Below, in pieces: positions 1-10,230 of a stretch of DNA of 64,000 nt. The notes beneath the pieces were generated by a model that saw only the letters and a program-made list of their open reading frames with translations, was not told where the DNA came from and searched no databases. The DNA is from Geothrix sp. 21YS21S-2. GTDB lineage: Bacteria > Acidobacteriota > Holophagae > Holophagales > Holophagaceae. The translations under genes and the position numbers were made by a program. The DNA lies in assembly GCF_030846775.1 (NCBI RefSeq), contig NZ_CP132910.1, positions 124,001 to 188,000 on the forward strand. The letters are read 5' to 3'. The first letter of the stretch is position 1; every line of letters starts with the position of its first letter.

Positions 1-28
1 TAACGGAACTCCGGAGAAAACCTTCACC

Positions 29-1612
29 ATGCGAAACCCAAGATCCTTCCTCCCCGCCATCGGCGCCCTCGTGGCGCTTTCCCCCGCCTGGGGCCAGGTG
101 ACCATCGCCCTGGCCACCCAGAAGGGCGTCCCCGTGGGCCCGAACGCGCCGAACCAGGTGCTCTCCAGGCTCACCTGCGGCTTCACGGCGGCCCATGCCG
201 ACGGCAGGCCCCGCGCCTGGCACTGGACCCTGGATGAGCCCGACGGGGGCCGCTTCGTCAGCGGCCAGGGCCGGGCCCGCATGGCCTACCAGGCGCCCTT
301 CGTCCTGGCGCCCCGGGTGGTCCATGTGCGGGTCACGGACCCCGCCCGGGGGGAAAGCGCCGTCTACACCCTGAGGGTCCTGCCGCGCGAAGGGGTTCCG
401 CACAAGGTCCAGACGGGGCTGAACACCCTGGCCCAGCCCCAGGTGTTCGGACCCGTCGTGGATGTTCCCACGGTCACGGGGGTGGCGGGGCAGTTGCAGG
501 GTTCCCTGCTGGAAAAGTCCTATCTGGGGAGCCTCATGAAGATCGAGATGGTGGGCGACCCGGATCCCGCCTTGAGGGAACTCCATGGGAAAAGCCTGGC
601 CGTCACGGCGGACCGCCTCTGCCGGATCGATGGGCCCGGGTCCCTCACCCCCATCCGCTTCCGGGGGCAGCTGGCCTCGGGGCTGCCCTCCATGGAGGCC
701 GATGGGTTCCAGGCGTTCCGGTGCGTGGATGTGAGCGTCCGGCCAGCGGGGAGCCCCATCGGCGGCCGGAGGCGGATGGTGGCGGTCCTTACCCGGGTCC
801 ATGGAATGGAGGAGGAGACCTATATCTGCGGCCTGGACCCGGACGGGACCGTCTGGCCCATCGCCGGCAGCTCCCAGCCCCTGTTCAGCGGCCCCAGCCT
901 GCCGCCCGAAGGGCCTGGACCGTCCATGCAGTTCTCGCATCTTGCGCGAACGGTCCTGGATTCGGCGGGGAACATCCTGGTCCTGGAGCCCCAGCGGATC
1001 CGGAGAATCGACCCGGAGGGGCGGGTGACCCTGCTCGCCGGTGGAGGGGACGGGGTCGTGGCGGCCCAGGATGGCGCCGGGACCAGCGCCCGCTTCGGCT
1101 GGATCGCCGGCTCCGCCCTGGACGCCGCCTCGGGCGACCTCTACGTGAGCGACATCAATGCGATCCGCCGGGTCCGGCCGGATGGCGCCGTGACCACCGT
1201 CCTGGGCTCCCTGGACGGCAGCCGGTTCGTGACGGCGCCCCCGGCGCCCACCCGGATCGCCGAGGGCGTCCCTTGCCTCGACAACCCGCAGGGGCTCGCC
1301 TTCCAGGCGGGGATCCTCTACATTTGCCAACCTTCGGGGGATCAGATCCTGGCCTTCAACCTCGCGGACCGGACCCTCCACAGGCTCCACCAGGGGAATC
1401 CCCTGGAATACAACCGCCCGGGTCCCCTGCATGCGTTCGCCCGGCAGAAGGCCCTCAGGGATTGCGCGAACCTCCGGAGACCCTGGCAGATCGCCGTGAT
1501 GGACCGCCGGGTGCTGGTGGCGGCCGATGCGGGCCTCGCCGGGTACCTGATCGTCCAGTTCGACCTGCCCCACGGGGTGTACGGCGAGGCGGAGCGGGAG
1601 CGCAAGGAATAG
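29..1612 (+). CDS. Secreted NHL-repeat beta-propeller protein
   Basis: The 527-residue product begins with a signal peptide (charged MRNPR, hydrophobic core, probable cleavage after SPAWG), so it is exported. Residues about 50-120 look like an Ig-like cadherin-type domain (HWTLDEPDGG, VHVRVTDPARGE). From about 250 onward come NHL-type repeats such as IRRIDPEGRVTLLAGG and IRRVRPDGAVTTVLG, each followed by a segment on the use of a start-up or reference value. NHL propellers in secreted bacterial proteins usually bind proteins or sugars; no catalytic motif is visible. ATG at 29 is the first start in frame, with a CGGAG purine stretch about 12 bases upstream. It converges on the ferredoxin-MBL gene with an 18-base gap. 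Function unknown beyond the fold. Confidence 0.75.
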   Translation: MRNPRSFLPAIGALVALSPAWGQVTIALATQKGVPVGPNAPNQVLSRLTCGFTAAHADGRPRAWHWTLDEPDGGRFVSGQGRARMAYQAPFVLAPRVVHVRVTDPARGESAVYTLRVLPREGVPHKVQTGLNTLAQPQVFGPVVDVPTVTGVAGQLQGSLLEKSYLGSLMKIEMVGDPDPALRELHGKSLAVTADRLCRIDGPGSLTPIRFRGQLASGLPSMEADGFQAFRCVDVSVRPAGSPIGGRRRMVAVLTRVHGMEEETYICGLDPDGTVWPIAGSSQPLFSGPSLPPEGPGPSMQFSHLARTVLDSAGNILVLEPQRIRRIDPEGRVTLLAGGGDGVVAAQDGAGTSARFGWIAGSALDAASGDLYVSDINAIRRVRPDGAVTTVLGSLDGSRFVTAPPAPTRIAEGVPCLDNPQGLAFQAGILYICQPSGDQILAFNLADRTLHRLHQGNPLEYNRPGPLHAFARQKALRDCANLRRPWQIAVMDRRVLVAADAGLAGYLIVQFDLPHGVYGEAERERKE

Positions 1613-1630
1613 CCGGACATGTCCAGGTGA

Positions 1631-2494
1631 TCAGAGCCTCTTCAGGTGGCTGATGGCCGTCTCCAGGTCCCGGCGCATGGCTTCCGGGTCTTCCGCCCGG
1701 TAGCTCTGCCCGTGCCCTGGCAGCACCCACCGGAACCGGAAGTCCAGCAGGCGCTCCAGGCTCTTCAGCTGCCGGGGCCAGCTGTGCCAGCAGAAGGACT
1801 TCGATGCCGACAGCCTGCCCCGGCGGGGGTTCCACCACAGGTGGTCGCCGGTGAAGAGGAAGGTCTCCCGGTAGAGGAGGCAGACGCTCCCGGCGGTGTG
1901 GCCGGGGGTGGGGATGAGGAGCAGGTCGGGGGCCAGGGCCACGGGGTCCTCGCCCTCCACGGGCCACTCCAGGGGAGTCGCCAGGTCGGCGCGGTGCATG
2001 ACCCGCCGGCAGCCCAGGCGCTCATGGATGAGCGCATGGTCGGCCACGTCGTCCTTGTGGGAGAGGACCATCAGGTCCACCCCGCCCAGGGCCTCCAGGC
2101 GCGCCAGGAGGGCGGGGACGGCCCGGGGGGAGTCCATGAGCACGTTCCCGGCTTCCCGGCGGATGAACCAGCTCCAGGCGCCGAAGCTCTTCTCGGAGGT
2201 GAAGCCGCAGAAGGACACCTCGTCCTCCACGGGGTCGGGGAAGCCCGCCATGGCCTGGGCCATGCCCTCCTTCTCCGACGTGCCGATGGAGGCGGTGGGG
2301 CAGGCCAGGAGGGCCATCAGGGCCCGGTGGCGCTCCGCGGGGTCCCCGGGCTGGCGGTGCACGACGCTGTGCTCCCCCGCGTCCCGGAAGACCGACGGCA
2401 GGAAGGTGTAGCAGGTACCGCAGTCGATGCAGGAACTGTCCACGAACATCGCGCCGGCGGCGTTTTCCTGGAATGCCTTGTTCCGCTGGGCCAT
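1631..2494 (-). CDS. Ferredoxin-MBL fold metallohydrolase fusion
   Basis: The 287-residue protein has an N-terminal ferredoxin-like domain (residues 14-75) with Cys22, Cys25, Cys28 and Cys65 spaced CxxCxxC...CP, enough for one iron-sulfur cluster. The metallo-beta-lactamase fold follows. Its metal motifs are SHKDDVADH (145-153, the variant lacking the second His of HxHxDH), PGHT with His199, TGDH with Asp216, and PGHG with His261. The pairing suggests a redox-linked hydrolase or a flavodiiron-related oxidoreductase; the substrate is unknown. The start is ATG at 2494, with GGGAGG four bases upstream. No signal peptide is seen, so it is cytoplasmic. It stands alone, 70 bases downstream of glyS on the same strand. 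Confidence 0.8.
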   Translation of the reverse strand: MAQRNKAFQENAAGAMFVDSSCIDCGTCYTFLPSVFRDAGEHSVVHRQPGDPAERHRALMALLACPTASIGTSEKEGMAQAMAGFPDPVEDEVSFCGFTSEKSFGAWSWFIRREAGNVLMDSPRAVPALLARLEALGGVDLMVLSHKDDVADHALIHERLGCRRVMHRADLATPLEWPVEGEDPVALAPDLLLIPTPGHTAGSVCLLYRETFLFTGDHLWWNPRRGRLSASKSFCWHSWPRQLKSLERLLDFRFRWVLPGHGQSYRAEDPEAMRRDLETAISHLKRL

Positions 2495-2564
2495 GGAGCC
2501 TCCCCCGGGGAGCCAGGATACTCCACTCCGGCCGGAGGACGGCTCTGGGGACGTGCGGAAGGGG

Positions 2565-4612
2565 CTACTGCCAGAGGCTGAAGTCCGCCACGCGCAGGAA
2601 GGCCCTGCGCAGACGGTGCAGCAGCGCGAGGCGCGCGGCCCGGAGGGCGGGATCCTCGCACTTCACCATCACGGCGTTGAAGAAGGCCTCCAGGGGCTCC
2701 GCCAGGCCGGCCAGGGCGGCCAGGAGGGACGCGTGGTCCGGATCGCCTTCCAGGCCCGGCAGGGTGGCCGCGAGGACCTTCTCCTCGGGCTCCTGGAGCC
2801 GTGCGGGGTCCAGGTCCCCGGGGGTCTCGTCCTTGAGGATGTTGGCGATGCGCTTGGCGCTCTGGCCCAGGCTGAGGAAGCGGGGGTCGTCGCCGAAGGC
2901 CGCGAGGGCCTCGCAGCGGGCCTTGAGGTCCACCAGGTCGGTCCAGCCCGCGGCCAGCGCCGCGCGGCGCACGGGGCCGGCGTAGCCGGCCTGCTCCAGC
3001 TGGTAGGCGACGCGGTCCCGGAAGAAGCTCTCCAGGGCCTCGAGGGTCTCCTGCCTGGGCCGGGTGGCCTTGGCGCCCACCTCGTCCAGGGCGAGGGCCG
3101 CGGCGCGAACCGGGTTGAGGTTCCAGCCCTTCTCGAAGAGGATGCGCACGATGCCCTGGCCCGCGCGGCGCAGGGCCAGCGGGTCCTTGGAGCCGGTGGG
3201 GATGATGCCGATGGAGAAGCACCCGGCCACCGTGTCCAGCTTGTCGGCCAGGGCCAGCACGCCGCCCAGGTCGGAGGCGGGGATGGGGGCGTCGGCGGAG
3301 ATGGGCTGGTAGTGCTCCTTCACGGCCTGCCACACCTTGGGGTGGGCATTCTCGCGCTTGAGGTACTCGCCGCCCATGATGCCCTGCAGCTCGGGGAACT
3401 CCCCGACCATGAGGGTCACCAGGTCGCACTTGCAGCTCTCGGCCACGAGCCGGCCGTCGGTGCCGTCCAGGCCCAGGGCGCTGGCGATGGCCGAGCTGAG
3501 CGCCGCGATGCGCTGGGTCTTGTCGAAGTAGCTGCCCAGCTCCCGCTGGAAGGTGAGGTGCTTGAGCCGCTCCATGCGGTCGCGCAGCGGCGCCTTGCGG
3601 TCCTCGGAGAAGAAGAACCGGGCGTCGTAGAGCCGGGCCCGGAGCACCCACTCGTTGCCGCTCTTGATGAAGCCGTCGGGATCGTCGGGGCGGTTGGCGG
3701 CGGTGAGGAAGCAGGGCAGCAGCGCGCCCGAGGCGTCCTCCACGCAGAAGGCCTTCTGGTGCTCCTTGAGGGAGACGACCAGCACCTCCTTGGGCAGGTC
3801 CAGGAAGTCCACCGGGAACGAGCCCGCCACGATGCGCGGGTACTCCACGATCTCCGCCAGGGTGGACAGCAGCTCCTCGTCGGCCACCACGCGGCCCCCG
3901 GCCGCGAGGGCCAGCTCGTCGATCTGCCTGGCCATGCGGTCGCGGCGCTCCTGGAAGCCCACCACGACGCCGGCCTCCTCGAGGACGGCCTCGTAGGCCT
4001 TGGGCCAGCCCACGGTCACCTTGCCCGGGTGGTCCATGTGGAAGAGCCGGTGGCCCCAGGTGGAGAATCCGGACTTGACGCCGTCCAGCTCGAAGTGGAC
4101 CACGTCCTGCCCGTAGAGGGCGACGACGCTGCGGATGGGCCGCACGAACTCGAACTCCGAGGAGCCCCAGCGCATGGCCCGGGGCACGTGGAGGCCCGCG
4201 ACGAGGCGGGGCAGGACCTCGGCGAGCAGGTCCATGGTGGGCCGGCCCCGCTTGACCAGGGTGACGACCGCCACGGGCTCCTTCTTGCCCGCGGGCTGCT
4301 CGAACTTCACCTCGCCGAAGTCCACGCCCCACTTCTCGGCGAACTTCAGGCCGGTCTGGGAGGGCCGGCCCTCGGCGTCCACGCACATGCGCTGGGGCGG
4401 GCCCACCTGCACCTCGCTCTGGTCGGGCTGCAGCTCGGGCAGCTCGAGCACGCGCCAGGCCAGCTTGCGGGGCGAATAGAAGCGCTCCACGGGCAGTTCG
4501 ACCTTCAGGTTCTCCTTGATCCAGGCCTGGAGCCCGTCGGCGAACTCGGTGGAGAGGGGGGAGAGGAAGCGCGCGGGGATCTCCTCGCAGTGGATTTCCA
4601 GAAGGAGCTCTC

Positions 4613-4616
<4 letters not shown>
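2565..4616 (-). CDS. glyS: Glycine--tRNA ligase, beta subunit
   Basis: The beta subunit of the bacterial alpha2beta2 glycyl-tRNA synthetase, which charges tRNA-Gly in the cytoplasm. The 683-residue length matches the family (about 690). Recognisable features are the N-terminal [18 protein letters not shown], the middle region [17 protein letters not shown] and [10 protein letters not shown], and a C-terminal anticodon-binding-like region ending [10 protein letters not shown]. The start ATG at 4616 overlaps the glyQ stop by four bases (ATGA), so the subunits are translationally coupled as is usual for this enzyme. No oddities in reading frame or composition. Confidence 0.97.
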
Positions 4617-5503
<887 letters not shown>

Positions 5504-5524
5504 GGGAATCCGCAGAAAACCTGG

Positions 5525-5553
5525 ATTTTACCCTGGATCCGGCGATCCGTCAG
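5525..5553 (-). promoter_or_regulatory. Candidate sigma-70 promoter for glyQS
   Basis: Reading the minus strand, CTGACG (5553-5548) and TAAAAT (5530-5525) are separated by 17 bases and end 22 bases before the glyQ ATG. The -10 is one base off consensus and the -35 two off. Position and spacing fit a housekeeping promoter; judged by eye only. Confidence 0.45.
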
Positions 5554-5596
5554 GGGCGAATGTCCCCCGGGCCCGGGGAGGTTGTGCCCAAGGTCC

Positions 5597-5624
5597 TTGC
5601 TTCCTGGGAAGGCCTAAGTAGAAT
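5597..5624 (+). promoter_or_regulatory. Candidate sigma-70 promoter for arcC
   Basis: TTGCTT (5597-5602), a 16-base spacer and TAGAAT (5619-5624) end 17 bases before the carbamate kinase ATG at 5641, implying a very short leader. It forms a divergent promoter pair with the glyQS promoter. Judged by eye only. Confidence 0.45.
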
Positions 5625-5640
5625 CAACGTTTTCATTGGG

Positions 5641-6594
5641 ATGACCATGACCCGCAAAATCGCTCTCATCGCCATCGGCGGCAACGCGCTCCTGCAGGAG
5701 AAGCAGCTCGGAGTCCAGGAGGAGCAGCTGGAGAACGCGAGGCAGACCGCGGAGATGTTCGGCAACGTCATCAAGGCCGGCTACGCCCTCTGCGTGGTGC
5801 ACGGCAACGGTCCCCAGGTGGGCAACATCCTCATCCAGCAGGAGGAGGCCGCCAACCGCATCCCCCCCTACACCCTCGACATCTGCGACGCCATGACGCA
5901 GGGCTCCATGGGCTACATGATCGAGCGCATGCTCATCAACCGCCTGGGCTTCCTGAACCTCCAGGTGCCCGTGACCACCATCCTCACCGAGGTGGTGGTG
6001 GACAAGGACGACCCCGGGTTCCAGAACCCCACCAAGCCCGTGGGCCCCTTCTACCGCGAGCACCGCGCCAAGGAGCTGCAGGCCCAGAAGCGCTGGCACA
6101 TGAAGGAGGACTCCGGACGCGGGTGGCGCAAGGTGGTCCCCAGCCCCAAGCCCGTGGAGATCGTCCAGCTGGAGGCCGTCAAGCTCCTGCTGGAGGCCGG
6201 CCACTGCGTCATCGCCGGGGGTGGGGGCGGCATCCCGGTCATCCGCGACGCCTCGGGGTACCTGGTGGGCGTGGAGGCCGTCATCGACAAGGACCGCCTC
6301 TCCTCCCTGCTGGCCGAAAAGCTCAAGGCCGACACCTACGTCATCCTCACCGGCGTGCCCAAGGTCGCCCTGGACTTCGGCAAGCCCACGCAGCGCTGGG
6401 TGGACCGGCTCACGGCCACCGAGGCCGCCAAGCACCTGGCGGATGGCCAGTTCCCCGCCGGCTCCATGGGACCCAAGATCGAATCCGCCCTGGCCTTCCT
6501 GGCCTCCGGCGGCCACGAGGTGCTGATCACCAGCCCCGAGGCCCTGGAGCGGGAGGACTACGCCAAGGTCGGCACCCGCATCGTGAGGGACTAG
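5641..6594 (+). CDS. arcC: Carbamate kinase
   Basis: Catalyses the reversible transfer of phosphate between carbamoyl phosphate and ADP, giving ATP and carbamate; it usually ends fermentative arginine or agmatine breakdown. The amino acid kinase fold is clear: ALIAIGGNAL at the N-terminus, VVHGNGPQVGNI, CVIAGGGGGIPV, the substrate-loop region AVIDKDRLSSLLAEKL and GSMGPKIESAL near the end. ATG 5641 gives 317 residues, the usual length; ATG 5647 (MTRKIAL) is an equally possible start. The frame stays open upstream to 5560, but that lies over the promoter. No arginine deiminase or transcarbamylase gene is nearby, so its metabolic partner is not shown by context. The M13 peptidase starts four bases downstream. 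Confidence 0.95.
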   Translation: MTMTRKIALIAIGGNALLQEKQLGVQEEQLENARQTAEMFGNVIKAGYALCVVHGNGPQVGNILIQQEEAANRIPPYTLDICDAMTQGSMGYMIERMLINRLGFLNLQVPVTTILTEVVVDKDDPGFQNPTKPVGPFYREHRAKELQAQKRWHMKEDSGRGWRKVVPSPKPVEIVQLEAVKLLLEAGHCVIAGGGGGIPVIRDASGYLVGVEAVIDKDRLSSLLAEKLKADTYVILTGVPKVALDFGKPTQRWVDRLTATEAAKHLADGQFPAGSMGPKIESALAFLASGGHEVLITSPEALEREDYAKVGTRIVRD

Positions 6595-6598
6595 GACC

Positions 6599-8617
6599 GT
6601 GCGTCTCCCGGTCCTCGCCGCGCTTCCGGCCCTCGTGGCCTACGCCGGGCCCCAGGGCCTGGATCTCCAGGGCATGGACCGCACGAAGGTCCCGGGCGAC
6701 GACTTCTTCGCCTTCGCCAACGGCGCCTGGCTGCGCGCCGCCGCCATCCCTCCCGACCGCAGCTCCACCGGCGTCGGGACCCAGCTGGCCGAGCTCACGG
6801 CCCTGCGCACCGCGGCCATCGTCAAGGCGGCAGTCAAGGCCCGGCCCGGCACCGAGGCCCGCAAGATCGGCGACTTCTACGCCAGCTTCATGGACGAGGC
6901 CGCCATCGAGGCGCTGGGCGCGAGGCCCCTCCAGCCCGCCCTGGCCCGCATCCGGGCCGTGGACGGCCCCCGGGCCCTGGCCGGGGCCCTGGGGCGCACC
7001 CTGCGCGCCGACGTGGACGTCCTCAACAACTCCGACTACGCCACCCCGAACCTGCTGGGCCTGTGGGTGGCCCAGGACCTGGACGATCCCGCCCGCTATT
7101 CGCCCTTCCTCCTCCAGGGGGGCCTGGGCCTTCCGGACCGGGAGTACTACCTGTCGGACTCGGAGGTCATGAAGGGGACCCGGTCCCACTACCTGGCCCA
7201 CATCGAGACGATGCTGAGGCTGGCCGGGATCGAGGACGCCGCCGCCAGGGCCGCGCGCATCCTGGCCCTGGAGGGGCGCATCGCCCGGATCCACGTGGAC
7301 AACCTCGACACCGCCGACGTCCAGAAGGGGAACAACCACTGGAAACGGGAGGACTTCGGCACCCGGGCCCCGGGGCTGGACTGGGAGGCCTTCTTCCGGG
7401 CCGCGGGGCTGGAAGGGCGAAGGACGTTCGTGGTGTGGCAGCCCTCGGCCCTCATCGGGCTGTCGGCGCTCGTCGCGGCCGAGCCGCTCGATGTCTGGAA
7501 GGACTGGCTGGCCTTCCACGCCATCGAGAAGGCCGCCCCCAATCTGTCCCGGGCCTTCGTGGAGGCGTCCTTCGCCTTCCACGGCCGGGTGCTCCAGGGC
7601 ACGCCGGAGCTGCGCGAACGGTGGAAGCGCGGGGTGGACGCCACCAACGCGGCCCTGGGCGAGGCCGTGGGCAAGCTCTACGTCAGGCGCCACTTCCCCG
7701 CCGCCGAGAAGGCCCGGGCGCAGGCCATGGTCAAGAACATCCTGGCCGCCTTCGCGCGCCGCATCGACGCCCTGGAGTGGATGGCCCCCGGGACCAAGGC
7801 CAAGGCCAAGGCCAAGCTCGCCGTGCTGAAGGTGGGGGTGGGCTACCCGGACCGCTGGGCGGACTACGCCGGCCTCAAGGTCGTGCCCGGCGACGCCTTC
7901 GGCAACGCCGAGCGCGCCGACCTGTTCGAGTACCGCCGGAACCTCGCCAAGCTCGGCAGGCCCGTGGACCGCGGCGAGTGGGTCATGACCCCCCAGACCG
8001 TCAACGCCGTGAACCTGCCGGCCATGAACGCCCTGAACTTCCCCGCCGCCATCCTCCAGCCGCCCTTCTTCGACCCGGCACGGGCCGAGGCCCTGGACTA
8101 CGGCGCCACCGGCGCCACCATCGGCCACGAGATCAGCCACAGCTTCGACGACACCGGCGCCCTCTTCGACGCCCGGGGGCGCCTGAGCAACTGGTGGACC
8201 CCCGAGGACTTCGCCCACTTCAAGGCTTCCGGGGCGCAGCTGGTCAGGCAGTACGACGCCTACCGCCCCCTTCCCGACCTCGCCGTCAACGGCGCCCTGA
8301 CCCTCAGCGAGAACATCGCCGACGTGGCCGGCCTCGCGGCCTCGTTCGACGCCTACCACCTGTCCCTGGGCGGCAGGCCCGACCCGGTGCGCCAGGGCTT
8401 CACCGGCGACCAGCAGTTCTTCCTGAGCTTCGCCCAGTCCTGGCGGGAGAAGCGGCGCGAGCCGGCCCTGCGCCAGCAGGTCCTCACGGACGGCCACGCG
8501 CCGGACGAGTACCGGGCCGATGCGGTGCGCAACCTGGATGACTGGTACCGGGCCTTCGGGGTGAAGGCGGGGCAGAAGCTCTACCTGGAGCCCAAGGACC
8601 GGGTCAGGATCTGGTAG
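6599..8617 (+). CDS. M13 family zinc metallopeptidase (neprilysin/PepO-like)
   Basis: A 672-residue peptidase with the full M13 layout: a short signal peptide, the N-terminal GDDFFAFANGAWL typical of PepO proteins, a long helical cap, then the catalytic domain. The zinc motif is GHEISHSFDD (HExxH) and the third ligand is in ENIADVAGL; the C-terminus FGVKAGQKLY...RVRIW is also typical. It should act in the periplasm or at the surface on oligopeptides. The start is GTG at 6599, four bases after the arcC stop, so the two may be co-transcribed. The 3' end overlaps the convergent membrane-protein gene by 14 bases. Confidence 0.93.
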   Translation: MRLPVLAALPALVAYAGPQGLDLQGMDRTKVPGDDFFAFANGAWLRAAAIPPDRSSTGVGTQLAELTALRTAAIVKAAVKARPGTEARKIGDFYASFMDEAAIEALGARPLQPALARIRAVDGPRALAGALGRTLRADVDVLNNSDYATPNLLGLWVAQDLDDPARYSPFLLQGGLGLPDREYYLSDSEVMKGTRSHYLAHIETMLRLAGIEDAAARAARILALEGRIARIHVDNLDTADVQKGNNHWKREDFGTRAPGLDWEAFFRAAGLEGRRTFVVWQPSALIGLSALVAAEPLDVWKDWLAFHAIEKAAPNLSRAFVEASFAFHGRVLQGTPELRERWKRGVDATNAALGEAVGKLYVRRHFPAAEKARAQAMVKNILAAFARRIDALEWMAPGTKAKAKAKLAVLKVGVGYPDRWADYAGLKVVPGDAFGNAERADLFEYRRNLAKLGRPVDRGEWVMTPQTVNAVNLPAMNALNFPAAILQPPFFDPARAEALDYGATGATIGHEISHSFDDTGALFDARGRLSNWWTPEDFAHFKASGAQLVRQYDAYRPLPDLAVNGALTLSENIADVAGLAASFDAYHLSLGGRPDPVRQGFTGDQQFFLSFAQSWREKRREPALRQQVLTDGHAPDEYRADAVRNLDDWYRAFGVKAGQKLYLEPKDRVRIW

Positions 8618-9032
8618 CGAACAGGTCCCTCACCGTCATCCGGCTCAGCACGATGAACGTGAACGCGCCCAGGATCGTGCCGTAGGGGATGCCCAGGCAG
8701 CAAAGGCCGGCCACCACCTGGCAGAAGGTGCGGGCCTTCCTCCGGTCCAGGTTCCTGGCCACGTAGAACTTGAGGACCGCCAGCGCCGCCGAGAGAAGGA
8801 AGAACGCGAATCCGAAGCAGCCCATGATCCACCCCACGACGGCGGGGGGCGGCGGGCCGCCGTGGCCGGTCTGGGGCAGGTGGGAGAGCACGGTGGAGAG
8901 GAGGACCCCGATGGCCACGTAGAGCAGGCCGAAGAGGGAGATGAACGCGCTGATCCCGGCCGAGATCCGCCAGCCCAGGGCCAGCAGGCGCAGGTGCTCG
9001 GCGTCGATGATGCCCTGGCGGTCCTCGTCCAT
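8604..9032 (-). CDS. Small integral membrane protein of unknown function
   Basis: A 142-residue protein with an N-terminal charged helix (MDEDRQGIIDAEHLRLL) and three strongly hydrophobic segments at about 22-50, 68-95 and 105-132. It belongs to a widespread type of short four-helix-like inner-membrane protein ending in VLSR-x-V; no function is known to me. The start ATG at 9032 is fixed by AGGAGG six bases upstream. That ribosome-binding site abuts the insertion element: removing the element would place this gene 10 bases after the stop of the gene at 10909-11376, so it was the last gene of that operon. Confidence 0.7.
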   Translation of the reverse strand: MDEDRQGIIDAEHLRLLALGWRISAGISAFISLFGLLYVAIGVLLSTVLSHLPQTGHGGPPPPAVVGWIMGCFGFAFFLLSAALAVLKFYVARNLDRRKARTFCQVVAGLCCLGIPYGTILGAFTFIVLSRMTVRDLFATRS

Positions 9033-9045
9033 GCACAGCCTCCTA

Positions 9046-9075
9046 GTGTAGGCCGCCAGAAATACCTGTAACGCC
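9046..9075 (+). repeat. Left terminal inverted repeat of the IS630-like element
   Basis: It begins GTGTAGGCCGCCAGAA directly after the flanking TA and matches the reverse complement of 10880-10909 at 25 of 30 positions. Read outward on the minus strand it contains GTTACA, 16 bases, then TACACT, a possible outward promoter toward the gene at 8604-9032. Confidence 0.85.
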
Positions 9076-9103
9076 AATACAGCTCGTCGCATCCAAGCGG
9101 CAG

Positions 9104-10210
9104 GTGAGAACTTTGGCGCAAGTGGGGCGAGTTGATCTAACTGTGGAGCAATTCAGACGCCTTGAGGAAATGGCGCGGAGCCGGACCTTGCCTGCGCGCA
9201 GCGTCCTGCGGGCCAAGATTGTTCTTCATCGAGCTTCTGGCGAGTCCTTTCGTGACATCGGCCAGGCTTTGGGCTGTGATCATCGGACTGCTTGGCAATG
9301 CCTCAAGCGATGGGAGGAAGCGGGCTTCGATGGCCTCGAGAGGGAACGCCCAGGTCGAGGCCGGAAGTCTTGGGTGATTGCTTTGAAGGGGCAAGAGGTG
9401 CTCCATAAGACGACGCAGGAACAGCCCGTCAATGCCACGCACTGGAGCCGGGCCTCCATGGCGCAGGCCACCGGGGTGAGCGAGAGCACGGTGGGACGCA
9501 TTTGGCGTCAGAATGGCCTCAAGCCGCACCGCACCGTTGGTTTCAAGTTAAGCAACGATCCTCATTTCGAAGAGAAGTTGGTGGACATCGTGGCCCTGTA
9601 TCTGGACCCTCCGGAGCATGTCATCGTGCTGAGCGTAGATGAGAAGAGCCAGATTCAGGCCCTGGACCGGACTCAGCCTGGCCTACCGATGAAGAAGGGT
9701 CGCTGCGGCACCATGACGCACGACTACAAGCGCAATGGAACGACCACCCTCTTTGCGGCCATGAACACGCTGGATGGTACGGTGATCTCGGCCACGATGC
9801 CACGTCATCGCCATGAGGAGTGGCTGAAGTTCCTCAAGCGGCTTGAGCGGGGTACGTCGAAGCGACTCGCTCTGCACATCATTTGCGACAACTACGCCAC
9901 CCACAAACATCCGGCGGTCAAAAGCTGGTTGAAAGGCCATTCGAGGGTCCACGTTCACTTCACCCCCACCAGTTCATCGTGGTTGAACATGGTGGAGCGA
10001 TTTTTCCGGGACATCACGGAGAACCGCATCCGAAGGGGTATTTTCAGATCCGTCCCGGAACTCGAAGCAGCGATCCACACCTATATCGCGAGACACAATG
10101 CCGCTCCGAAACCATTTGTTTGGACCGCGTCCCCGAACGATATCCTCGCCAAGGTGACACGAGCACGGCAGGCCCTCGCGGCCATTCGGACGGCCTCTGC
10201 CAAGGGTTGA
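9104..10210 (+). CDS. IS630 family transposase
   Basis: A 368-residue transposase. The N-terminal region (about 10-150) has helix-turn-helix domains (LRAKIVLHRASGESFRDIG; ATGVSESTVGRIWRQNGL) that bind the inverted repeats. The DDE catalytic domain follows, with the first Asp in VLSVDEKSQIQALDR, the second in IICDNYATHKH and the Glu in WLNMVERFFRDI. The SSSWLNMVE and TTLFAAM motifs are hallmarks of this family. The start is taken as GTG 9104, 28 bases inside the left repeat; the purine stretch upstream is weak. The frame is intact, so the enzyme is probably functional. Base composition is visibly less GC-rich than the neighbours, consistent with transfer. Confidence 0.95.
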   Translation: MRTLAQVGRVDLTVEQFRRLEEMARSRTLPARSVLRAKIVLHRASGESFRDIGQALGCDHRTAWQCLKRWEEAGFDGLERERPGRGRKSWVIALKGQEVLHKTTQEQPVNATHWSRASMAQATGVSESTVGRIWRQNGLKPHRTVGFKLSNDPHFEEKLVDIVALYLDPPEHVIVLSVDEKSQIQALDRTQPGLPMKKGRCGTMTHDYKRNGTTTLFAAMNTLDGTVISATMPRHRHEEWLKFLKRLERGTSKRLALHIICDNYATHKHPAVKSWLKGHSRVHVHFTPTSSSWLNMVERFFRDITENRIRRGIFRSVPELEAAIHTYIARHNAAPKPFVWTASPNDILAKVTRARQALAAIRTASAKG

Positions 10211-10230
10211 CGGCGAACCTGCCTTTTTCT

